Of a stretch of 12,529 nt of DNA, positions 1-6,636 are shown in pieces. Position 1 is the stretch's first letter, and every line of letters begins with the position of its first letter. Source of the DNA: Acidobacteriota bacterium (GTDB taxonomy: Bacteria; Acidobacteriota; Terriglobia; Bryobacterales; JACQDG01); the NCBI GenBank assembly GCA_016201185.1, contig JACQDG010000361.1, forward strand, positions 1 through 12,529, read 5' to 3'. The notes beneath the pieces were generated by a model. That model was not told the DNA's origin, searched no databases, and saw nothing but the letters and a program-made list of their open reading frames with translations. A program made the position numbers and the translations under genes.

Positions 1-212
1 ATTCTTGTTCCCCCTCGGACATTTCTAAAACCTGACAGGGATCAATTAGACCACAACTGACATCCCAACAGCCGGAAAAACACGGGCTGCAGGCCAGTCA
101 GGAGAGGATTGATGCGGGATTTACGAGGGCGAATCACGGCCGCCGGCAACCGCAGTATTCCTGGTCTAATGACTGTATGAAGTCCTTTGGATGGCGGCCA
201 TAGGAAAAGGCG
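1..212. other. Intergenic region, no gene seen
   Basis: No convincing reading frame with a ribosome binding site lies here. The stretch has moderate GC and probably holds the promoter of the gene starting at 213, but I could not pick a clear -35/-10 pair. The only structure noted is a 9-base inverted repeat, ATTAGACCA at 45-53 and TGGTCTAAT at 162-170, separated by 108 bases. That may be chance. Confidence 0.5.
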
Positions 213-1187
213 ATGAGGCAGGATCCTGAAACCGGCAGCGGGGCGCCGATCCGAATCGGTATTTCCGCGTGCCTGCTCGGTGAAAACGTCCGCTACGACG
301 GCGGCCACAAGCGCGATTCCTTTCTCACCGCAACCTTCGGCCGCTACGTGCAGTGGGTTCCTGTCTGCCCGGAAGTGGAGATGGGGCTCGGCGTGCCCCG
401 CGACACCCTGCGGCTAGAGGCAATCGAGGGAGCAGTTCACCTGATCATGCCCAAGACCGGTGAGGATCACACCGCAAGCATCCGCCGCTACGCCCACAAG
501 CGCCTGGAGGAACTGGCCCGGGAGGAGTTGCACGGTTACATCCTGAAGAAAGATTCCCCGAGCTGCGGCATGGAGCGGGTGCGGGTCTACGGCGCCGGCG
601 GCATGCCGCAGAAGACCGGCCGCGGATTGTTTGCCGCGGCCTTGCTGGAGCGTTTTCCGCGGTTGCCGGTGGAAGAGGAGGGGCGGCTTTCCGACCCTCG
701 TTTGCGCGAAAACTTCGTGGAGCGGGTCTTCGCCTACCACCGGCTGCGCGCGCTGTTCCAAGCTCGCTGGGGCCTGAAGGACCTGATCGCTTTCCACACG
801 GCCCACAAGTTTCAGATTCTCGCCCATTCGACGAAAGGCTACCAGGGGCTGGGCCGGCTTGTGGCCGGGGCCAAAAGCGCGGCTCGAGAAAAAGTACGCG
901 GGTCGTATGAGAAGGGGTTTATGGAGGCCCTGGGCGTGCTGGCGACAGTCCGGCGCAACACGAATGCCCTCCACCACATGGCCGGTTACCTCCGCCCGCA
1001 TTTGGACGATGGTTGCCGGGAGGAACTGCTTTCCGTCATCGAAGACTATCGGCAGGGCCTATATCCGCTGGTCGTGCCGCTGACGTTGATTTGCCATCAC
1101 GCGCGCCGCTTTCGGGTCGGCTACTTGCTCGGCCAGACGTATCTCGAGCCCCACCCGAAAGAGCTGATGCTCAGGAACCATGTGTAA
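213..1187 (+). CDS. DUF523-DUF1722 fusion protein (TudS-like Fe-S module plus YbgA-like module)
   Basis: 324 residues in two modules. Residues about 14-155 match DUF523: ISACLLGENVRYDGGHK at 17-33, VCPEVEMGLGVPR at 51-63 and KKDSPSCG at 112-119. Cys20, Cys52 and Cys118 sit where the characterised DUF523 enzyme TudS (2-thiouracil desulfidase) binds a [4Fe-4S] cluster, and Glu54 follows the second Cys. Residues about 195-310 match DUF1722 (E. coli YbgA type): HKFQILAHS, then YQGLGRLVA, then a conserved helical stretch ending in LICHHARRF. The fused arrangement is common in bacteria. By family knowledge the N-terminal half could remove sulfur from thiolated pyrimidines; the role of DUF1722 is not settled. 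No signal peptide is seen, so it should be cytoplasmic. The start is supported by AGGAAAAGG at 202-210. The gene stands alone and converges on the DUF1501 gene with six bases between stops. Family assignment is sure, substrate is inference. Confidence 0.92.
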   Translation: MRQDPETGSGAPIRIGISACLLGENVRYDGGHKRDSFLTATFGRYVQWVPVCPEVEMGLGVPRDTLRLEAIEGAVHLIMPKTGEDHTASIRRYAHKRLEELAREELHGYILKKDSPSCGMERVRVYGAGGMPQKTGRGLFAAALLERFPRLPVEEEGRLSDPRLRENFVERVFAYHRLRALFQARWGLKDLIAFHTAHKFQILAHSTKGYQGLGRLVAGAKSAAREKVRGSYEKGFMEALGVLATVRRNTNALHHMAGYLRPHLDDGCREELLSVIEDYRQGLYPLVVPLTLICHHARRFRVGYLLGQTYLEPHPKELMLRNHV

Positions 1188-1203
1188 CTTGGCTTAAGCC
1201 AGG
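1188..1203. terminator. Possible short hairpin between convergent genes
   Basis: CTTGGCTTAAGCCAGG contains a perfect 12-base palindrome (1190-1201) and spans the six-base gap between two convergent stop codons. As RNA it could form a six-pair stem, including one U-G pair, with a UUAA loop. Only a short, interrupted run of T follows on the plus strand (ATTTCCTT) and none on the minus strand. At best it is a weak bidirectional terminator. Confidence 0.2.
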
Positions 1204-2630
1204 ATTTCCTTCACCACTCGGCCCGAGGTAAAAGTGAGGCGCACCTCCTGCCCTTGGAACTTCACAGTCAGGCGCTCATGGTCGATCCCGAGCAGGTGCA
1301 GCATGGTGGCGTGGAAGTCATGGACGGTGACGGGCTTCTCCACCGCTTCATAACCGAGGTCGTCCGTGGCCCCGTGGGTAATGCCGCCCTTGATGCCGCC
1401 GCCCGCCAGCATGAAGGAGAAGCCCTTGATGTGATGGTCCCGGCCGTCGCCGCCCTGTGACATGGGGGTCCGCCCAAACTCGCCGCCCCAAATCACCAGG
1501 GTGTCGTCGAGCATCCCGCGTTGCTTGAGGTCCGTGATGAGGGCGGCCGTGGGCTTGTCCACTTCCTCCGCCTTCAAAGCTATGTTTACCTTGACGCCTG
1601 CGTGGTGGTCCCAGTCGCGGTGATAGAGCTGGATGAAGCGCACGCCCCGCTCCGCCAGTCGCCTTGCCAGCAGGCAGTTGGAAGCGAACGAGCCATCGCC
1701 CGGCCTGGCGCCGTACATCTCCAGAACCTGCGGCGGCTCACTGCTCATGTCCATCAAGCCCGGGACGCTCGATTGCATCTTGAACGCCATCTCGTACTGG
1801 GCAATGCGCGTCAGGATCTCGGGATCCTGCAGGGCGGTGTGCTGGACTCGATTGAGGGCATTGATGGCATCGATGGAATGCCGTTGCAGCTCCGCGCTGA
1901 ACCCTTCCGGATTGCGGATGTAGAGCACGGGATCGCCGGTTGAGTTGAGCTTGACGCCCTGGAACTTGCTGGGCAGCATTCCCGCGGACCACTGGCGCGC
2001 GGCGATCGGCTGATTCTGGCCGCCCCTGCCGGAGGAAAGCAGCACGACGAAGCCAGGCAGGTCGTCCGCTTCCGAACCGAGGCCGTAAAAGACCCAGGAG
2101 CCCATGCTGGGGCGCCCCGCGATGATGGAGCCGGTATTCATCACCGTGTGCGCCGGGTCGTGGTTGATCTGCTCGGTCGACATGGACCGGATGATGCAGA
2201 CCTGGTCCGCGACGCTGCCCATATGGGGAAACAGCTCGCAGAGTTCCTGGCCCGACTGGCCGAACTTCTTGAAGCCGTGCTGGGGACCGAAGCAGACCAG
2301 CGGCTTGCCCTGGAGCTGGGCGATCTGCTGTCCCTTTGTAAAAGACTCGGGCATCGCTTTGCCGTGCATTTCAGCCAGCTTCGGCTTGAAATCGAAGGTC
2401 TCCAGGTGAGAGGGACCGCCGGCTTGGTAGAGAAAGATGACGCGCTTCGCCTTGGCCGGATGGTGCAGCGGATTCACGGCACCACGCCAGCGCCCGGCCT
2501 CCTGCGCGGCCAACGCTGCAAAGAGGCGCGGATTGAGCAAAGAGTTCAGCGCCAGAAGCCCGAGGCCCGCAATTCCCTGCCCGAGGAATGTGCGACGGTT
2601 GTTTTCTAAAGCACGTTCATGCGGTTCCAT
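1194..2630 (-). CDS. DUF1501 family protein, Tat-exported
   Basis: 478 residues from the ATG at 2630. The N-terminus has a twin-arginine signal (NNRRTFLGQG, Arg12-Arg13) and a hydrophobic stretch (GIAGLGLLALNSLL), so export in folded form is likely. The body matches DUF1501, a family in the alkaline phosphatase/sulfatase-like superfamily. Visible landmarks are VIFLYQAGGPSHLETFD near the start of the mature protein, WDHHAG near residue 342, and the C-terminal signature WGGEFGRTP near residue 385 followed by GRDHH. Enzymatic activity in this family is not established. The stop of the upstream PSCyt1/DUF1549/DUF1553 gene lies 10 bases before this start, so the two are surely one operon; this pairing is typical of Planctomycetes, Verrucomicrobia and Solibacter-like Acidobacteria. 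A longer frame continues upstream to 2705 but has no matching ribosome binding site and would bury the Tat signal, so 2630 is preferred. Confidence 0.93.
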   Translation of the reverse strand: MEPHERALENNRRTFLGQGIAGLGLLALNSLLNPRLFAALAAQEAGRWRGAVNPLHHPAKAKRVIFLYQAGGPSHLETFDFKPKLAEMHGKAMPESFTKGQQIAQLQGKPLVCFGPQHGFKKFGQSGQELCELFPHMGSVADQVCIIRSMSTEQINHDPAHTVMNTGSIIAGRPSMGSWVFYGLGSEADDLPGFVVLLSSGRGGQNQPIAARQWSAGMLPSKFQGVKLNSTGDPVLYIRNPEGFSAELQRHSIDAINALNRVQHTALQDPEILTRIAQYEMAFKMQSSVPGLMDMSSEPPQVLEMYGARPGDGSFASNCLLARRLAERGVRFIQLYHRDWDHHAGVKVNIALKAEEVDKPTAALITDLKQRGMLDDTLVIWGGEFGRTPMSQGGDGRDHHIKGFSFMLAGGGIKGGITHGATDDLGYEAVEKPVTVHDFHATMLHLLGIDHERLTVKFQGQEVRLTFTSGRVVKEILA

Positions 2631-2635
2631 GAGCT

Positions 2636-2642
2636 CCTCCTT
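2636..2642 (-). promoter_or_regulatory. Ribosome binding site of the DUF1501 gene, overlapping the upstream stop codon
   Basis: Read on the minus strand the junction is TAAGGAGGAGCTCATG. The stop codon TAA of the PSCyt1/DUF1549 gene provides the first bases of a full AAGGAGG Shine-Dalgarno sequence, five bases before the ATG at 2630. This fixes the DUF1501 start and suggests translational coupling. Confidence 0.9.
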
Positions 2643-5600
2643 AGTTCCGGGTGATGGTTTCATGCAGGTTGAGAATCGCCCGCGCCACCGTAGCCATGGC
2701 AGCAAGCTGGGTGGGCTCGGGGCGCACGGGCGCCGGGGCTTCGCCCATGCTGAGGAATTCCCGGGCCGCAGAGGGAGAGGCCCGGAACCGATCGAGGCTC
2801 ACCCGGTGCAGGTCAGCAAGGATGCCCCGCTCCTCCGGGGTAGGCTGGCGGCTAAGGGCGCGCATAAAAGCCCAGTTGATTTGCGCGTCGAGGGTTCGTC
2901 CGCCTTCCGTCACGATCTTCTGCGCAAACACGCGGGCGGCTTCGACAAACTCCGGATCATTGAGAAGTACGAGCGCCTGCAAAGGCGTATTCGAGTTGGT
3001 CCTGTTGACTGTGCACTCCTCGCGCGAGGGGGCGTCGAATGTCATCAGGCTGGGGTGCAGGAACGTCCGCTGCCAGTGGACGTATACGCCCCGCCGATAG
3101 AGGTCCTGGCCGTGGCTCGCGGAATACCCCCGTTTGGGGAAGTTCAGCGCCACCAGGTACCCGTCCGGCTGATAAGGCCTGACGCTCGGGCCACCGAACT
3201 TCTGGCTGAGCAGGCCGGAAACGGACAGGGCGATATCACGCACCGTTTCCGCATCCACGCGGAAACGGCTCTGGCGTGCCAGCAGACGGTTGTCCGGATC
3301 CTTGGCTTCCGCGGCGTGATTGCCCAGCGACGACTGTCGATAAGCATGGCTGGTAACAATCACGCGAATCATGTGCTTCACATCCCAGACGTGCGCGCCT
3401 TCCGTCTTCCACTCCGGCCGCATGAATTCTGCGGCCAGCCAATCGAGAAGCTCGGTATGCGTGGGCCACTCGCCCTGGGAGCCCAGATCGTCCAGCGCCT
3501 TCGACAGGCCGACGCCAAAAAACTGCCTCCACTGGCGGTTCACGAAGGCGCGCGCAGTGAGCGGATTGTCCTCAGAGACAATCCAGTTGGCCAAATCGAG
3601 GCGCGTGGCGCGACGCCCGCCCGTGTCCAGCTTACCCAGGAAGGCGGGAATGGCCGGCTCCACGATCTCGCCCGCATCGTTCATCCAGTTGGCGCGCGGA
3701 AGAATCCGTGTGACCGTCGGCGTAGTGGCTTCGGTGACCACCACTCTGGGGATCGCCGCCTCCACCAAATCCAACTCCGCTTCGAGCTTCGCGGATTCGG
3801 CCACCAGAGGCTGCAACTCCGTTGACGCCCAGCGGTAGTAGTCGGCCAGGGCCTTTTTCTCCTCCTCGCCGCGCTTGTCGGCGGCCATCCGAAGAGCCTT
3901 CAGCGCAGCCTCCGGCAGGCCGCTGTTCTTCTCCTGAGGGTCTTTGGAGCCTATGGCGTCGTTGCCCGGCCAGGAATACTCCGCGGCGGAGAGCGCCAGG
4001 CGAAAGCGGCCAATAGTGGCCCGGCGGTAGTCGGAGTCGTGGCGCAGGCGGACGGTGATCACGGAATTCCGCCCGGTCTGCAACTTTTGGCCGAAGCGCA
4101 GCGCCAGAAAGGGATTCCGACCCTCGCCGTACGCGGCGATGCCCCACCCCGTTTTCGGATTGCCGTCTATCGCCGCCAGAGCGGGCAAGCCGTGGTGCGT
4201 GCCGGTGGTGGAGGATGTGGCGAGAACCAAGGCGATCTTCTGTGCCGCGGCCTTGCCATCCGCAGAAACCGCGGCTTCCACTTCCGACAGCACCAAACGG
4301 TCCGCGCCCCGGGCCACCCGAACGCCGAAGAGGCTTTCGTCTTGCACCACCTCGATACCGAGCGCGGTCCAAGTCCCCGCGCCGGGCTTGAAAGTGACCG
4401 TGTAGGTCTCGTTGTCCGGGTTCGGGCCGCCGGCGACAATCAATCCTTTGCCGGGCTTACGCTCCGACACCAGCGAGCCGCGGAACTCGTACGTGCTGTC
4501 CACCGGCTGCTCGTTATAAATCGTAAGCTTCGCGCCGTTGGCCGCCCCCGCCGTCAGCGGCTGCTCGGCCCGCCAGGAGAGTTCGCCCGATTCAAAGCGC
4601 TTCAGAATCTCCGTTTCCCAGTCGCTCTGTCGCGCGAGGAGCGTGCTCGCCTGTTCGTCCGACCGGCGGCGAAGATCCTGGAGCTGGCGAGTCAATTCTT
4701 CGCGGCGCTCGCGCTCTTCTGTGGTGGGAAGCTCGAGCAGCGAGCCCCACGCCTTCGGCCCGTTGTCGGGCACCAGGCCGGTCTCTTTGATATCAGCGAA
4801 GAATGCCTTGAGAGAGTAGAAATCCTTCGAGAGAAAGGGATCGAACTTGTGGTCGTGGCACTCGGCGCAACCGAGCGTGCTTCCCAGCCACACGCTGCTG
4901 GCAGTGCGGACGCGGTCGGCGGCGTACTTGGCCAGGTATTCCTTCTCCTGGATCCCGCCTTCCGCCGAGGTGCGGTTCAAGCGGTTATAGGCCGATGCCA
5001 CCCTTTGCTCGACTGTGGCGTTTGGCAGGAGGTCGCCGGCCAGTTGCTCTCGCGTGAACTCATCGAACGGCTTGTTGTCGCGGAAAGCGCGTAGAACGTA
5101 ATCGCGATAAGGCCAAGCTGGGAAAGCGTTGTCACCGTGGAAGCCGCAGGTATCGGCGTAGCGCACCGCGTCCAGCCAATGCATGGCCTGCTGTTCGGCA
5201 AACCGGGGCGAAGCCAGAAGACGCTGGACGACCTTATCGTAGGCGTCGAGCGACGAATCGTTCAGAAAGGCCGCCACCTCCGGCGGCGTGGGTGGCAACC
5301 CGGTCAAGTCGAGAGTAACCCGGCGAAGGAGCGTACGGCGGTCCGCTTCCGGCGATGGCTCCAAACCTTCACGCGCCAGCCGCGCCTGGATAAAGGCATC
5401 CACAGGGTTGCGAACGGGAGCTTTGGAGCTGGAAACCTTTGGCGTCGCAGGACGCTTCACCGGCATGTAGGCCCAGTGGCCCTCGTATTCGGCCCCTTCG
5501 GCAACCCATCGGCGGATAGTTTCTTTCTGCGCCTCTGTCAGCTCTTTGTGCGAGTAGATCGGGGGCATCCGCCGCGCCGGATCCGTGGCAAAGATGCGCG

Positions 5601-5886
5601 TGATGATGGCGCTGGCTTCGGGTTTGCCCGGCACGATGGGAACGACTCGGGATGGAGTGGGCTTCAACGCTTCCTCCCGGATGTCGAGGCGCAGGCCCGC
5701 CATGCGGGCGTTCTTGTCAGGTCCATGGCATTTGAAGCAAGTGTTAGCCATGATCGGCCGGATGTCGCGGTTGAACCCGACCTTGCCGTCCGCCCCGGCA
5801 GCCGTAGCTGTTATGAGGGATAAGGCCAGGGGGCAAGGGGAGATTCGCCGAAAGACCGACTTCATGCCCGAACGTAGCTTCTGCAT
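2641..5886 (-). CDS. PSCyt1/DUF1549/DUF1553 protein (planctomycete-type cytochrome c-like)
   Basis: 1081 residues. The N-terminus has basic residues and a short hydrophobic segment (PLALSLITATAAGA), consistent with export. Residues about 38-115 form the PSCyt1 domain: a heme-binding CFKCH at 50-54 (CxxCH) and a later MPP (Met107) as possible axial ligand. DUF1549/PSCyt2 runs from about 155 (NPVDAFIQARL) to 365 and includes a second CxxCH, CAECHDHKFDP, near 340-350. A glutamate/arginine-rich, probably coiled-coil piece follows at about 390-430. A beta-rich insert holds AAIDGNPKTGWGI near 575. DUF1553/PSD1 runs from about 760 to 1040 (RAFVNRQWRQFFGVGL, then NTPLQALVLLNDPEFVEAAR). Heme or electron-transfer function is inferred from the motifs; the family has no firmly known reaction. 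It is the first gene of an operon with DUF1501. The start is uncertain: the ATG at 5886 has AAGG only one base upstream, and an in-frame ATG at 5865 (MKSVFRR) would give an equally good signal peptide. Confidence 0.93.
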   Translation of the reverse strand: MQKLRSGMKSVFRRISPCPLALSLITATAAGADGKVGFNRDIRPIMANTCFKCHGPDKNARMAGLRLDIREEALKPTPSRVVPIVPGKPEASAIITRIFATDPARRMPPIYSHKELTEAQKETIRRWVAEGAEYEGHWAYMPVKRPATPKVSSSKAPVRNPVDAFIQARLAREGLEPSPEADRRTLLRRVTLDLTGLPPTPPEVAAFLNDSSLDAYDKVVQRLLASPRFAEQQAMHWLDAVRYADTCGFHGDNAFPAWPYRDYVLRAFRDNKPFDEFTREQLAGDLLPNATVEQRVASAYNRLNRTSAEGGIQEKEYLAKYAADRVRTASSVWLGSTLGCAECHDHKFDPFLSKDFYSLKAFFADIKETGLVPDNGPKAWGSLLELPTTEERERREELTRQLQDLRRRSDEQASTLLARQSDWETEILKRFESGELSWRAEQPLTAGAANGAKLTIYNEQPVDSTYEFRGSLVSERKPGKGLIVAGGPNPDNETYTVTFKPGAGTWTALGIEVVQDESLFGVRVARGADRLVLSEVEAAVSADGKAAAQKIALVLATSSTTGTHHGLPALAAIDGNPKTGWGIAAYGEGRNPFLALRFGQKLQTGRNSVITVRLRHDSDYRRATIGRFRLALSAAEYSWPGNDAIGSKDPQEKNSGLPEAALKALRMAADKRGEEEKKALADYYRWASTELQPLVAESAKLEAELDLVEAAIPRVVVTEATTPTVTRILPRANWMNDAGEIVEPAIPAFLGKLDTGGRRATRLDLANWIVSEDNPLTARAFVNRQWRQFFGVGLSKALDDLGSQGEWPTHTELLDWLAAEFMRPEWKTEGAHVWDVKHMIRVIVTSHAYRQSSLGNHAAEAKDPDNRLLARQSRFRVDAETVRDIALSVSGLLSQKFGGPSVRPYQPDGYLVALNFPKRGYSASHGQDLYRRGVYVHWQRTFLHPSLMTFDAPSREECTVNRTNSNTPLQALVLLNDPEFVEAARVFAQKIVTEGGRTLDAQINWAFMRALSRQPTPEERGILADLHRVSLDRFRASPSAAREFLSMGEAPAPVRPEPTQLAAMATVARAILNLHETITRN

Positions 5887-5896
5887 GCCTTAAATG

Positions 5897-5909
5897 ATAC
5901 CGCCGGTAT
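5897..5909. promoter_or_regulatory. 13-bp inverted repeat, candidate operator of the DUF1549-DUF1501 operon
   Basis: ATACCGCCGGTAT is a perfect 6+1+6 inverted repeat ending 10 bases before the first ATG of the minus-strand operon. Its position in the leader fits a repressor site or a small leader hairpin. No regulator gene is nearby, and I cannot match the site to a known regulator. Confidence 0.35.
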
Positions 5910-6064
5910 TGCATTCTTGCGGGCTGGAAAATTGAATCGCAAGCGGTCATCTACAGGCTCGTATTCGCTCTTATCTCAGGCGTAATCTCCGACCGGATGT
6001 CGCAGAACGGTGATAAGGACCCAGCGGATTAAGGTGCGGGCCATTGGGGCGCGTGACTTTGTAA

Positions 6065-6092
6065 TGTAAAGTTATTTGCGCTGTGATATGAT
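6065..6092 (+). promoter_or_regulatory. Candidate promoter for the small membrane protein gene
   Basis: TATGAT at 6087-6092 matches five of six bases of the -10 consensus and lies 26 bases before the ATG. The best-spaced upstream hexamer is TGTAAA at 6065-6070 (16-base spacer), a weak -35. An imperfect palindrome, ACTTTGTAATGTAAAGT at 6056-6072, overlaps the -35 region and could be an operator. This patch is AT-rich compared with its surroundings, as promoters usually are. Confidence 0.45.
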
Positions 6093-6106
6093 TGCTCATT
6101 GACCGC

Positions 6107-6112
6107 GGAGGG
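6107..6112 (+). promoter_or_regulatory. Ribosome binding site of the 96-residue membrane protein
   Basis: GGAGGG lies six bases before the ATG at 6119, a near-ideal spacing that fixes this start over the ATG at 6123. Confidence 0.8.
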
Positions 6113-6118
6113 TTCTGA

Positions 6119-6409
6119 ATGAATGTTTCACCGACCAGACAGCCGAGCGCCTTCATTCCAATCGCCATGTCCATCGCAGCACTTGTCACGGTGCTGTATC
6201 ACGTTGCAATGTTCGGCATTGCCCGCGAGACCGACGAATGTGCCGCTGCCCATATCTGGCAGCTACTCATGGCTGGACAGGTACCGGTCGTAGCGTTCTA
6301 CGCGGTCAAGTGGCTACCGCGGGCTCCGAGAACGGCGCTGCAGGTCCTCGCAGTGCAAGTCGGCGCTGCACTCGCAGCGCTTGCTCCCGTCTATTGGCTC
6401 GGGTGGTAA
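6119..6409 (+). CDS. Small membrane protein with three predicted helices, function unknown
   Basis: 96 residues. Three hydrophobic segments are visible: about 11-33 (FIPIAMSIAALVTVLYHVAM), 44-66 (HIWQLLMAGQVPVVAFYAV) and 73-95 (LQVLAVQVGAALAALAPVYW). The first loop is acidic (ARETDE) and the second basic (KWLPRAPR). By the positive-inside rule this places the C-terminal loop in the cytoplasm and the N-terminus outside; a cytoplasmic N-terminus is less likely. I recall similar short proteins as conserved hypotheticals in Acidobacteria but cannot name a family. The gene has its own promoter-like sequence and a strong ribosome binding site, and it stands alone between two minus-strand genes. That makes it a real gene despite its size. 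No catalytic motif is seen. Confidence 0.8.
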   Translation: MNVSPTRQPSAFIPIAMSIAALVTVLYHVAMFGIARETDECAAAHIWQLLMAGQVPVVAFYAVKWLPRAPRTALQVLAVQVGAALAALAPVYWLGW

Positions 6410-6636
6410 CTGCTGGTGTCACTCCGCACTGCGCCGGCGGACCGCGACTGATTTCGCGGAGTCGCAGGTCAATCGAGAGCGTTACACGCGATAAACGCCG
6501 CAGTGTAGACCGGAACGCCAACTCCTGGATGGCGACTCGGAAACAATTACGAACCTGCTGACCAGATACGGCGATCCAGGAAATCGACCCTTATTACCCA
6601 TATCAGAAAAAAACAGCGCAAGAGCTCGGAGGCCGT
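6410..6636. other. Non-coding gap between convergent genes, rich in potential hairpins
   Basis: No supported gene. Several inverted repeats follow one another: ACTCCGC/GCGGAGT (6421-6427 with 6456-6462), which competes with CCGCG/CGCGG (6442-6446 with 6455-6459) and GCGACT/AGTCGC (6444-6449 with 6460-6465); a bulged stem at 6481-6510 closed by TACAC/GTGTA; and CGCCA/TGGCG (6516-6520 with 6530-6534). None is followed by a T run, so intrinsic terminators are not clear. The last 40 bases, before the stop of the hydrolase gene, are AT-rich with a run of seven A at 6607-6613. Confidence 0.4.

Noticed and set aside
45..170. 9-base inverted repeat ATTAGACCA/TGGTCTAAT as insertion sequence ends
   Set aside because: The repeats are short, do not extend, enclose only 108 bases with no transposase, and show no target duplication.
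2631..2705. N-terminal extension of the DUF1501 protein
   Set aside because: It would overlap the end of the DUF1553 gene, and the strong ribosome binding site and Tat signal both point to the ATG at 2630.
2437..3825. Long plus-strand reading frame of 462 codons opposite the DUF1501/DUF1553 genes
   Set aside because: It is a shadow of GC-rich coding sequence on the other strand. It resembles no family, has no ribosome binding site, and spans the junction of two well-supported genes.
4039..5094. Plus-strand frame of 351 codons opposite the DUF1549 region
   Set aside because: Same reason: antisense to conserved PSCyt2 sequence, low-complexity Arg/Gly/Ala-rich product, no start signal.
6238..6561. 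Plus-strand frame of 107 codons overlapping the 96-residue membrane protein
   Set aside because: It is out of frame with a gene that has good promoter, ribosome binding site and membrane segments. Its own product is Arg/Cys-rich with no start signal.
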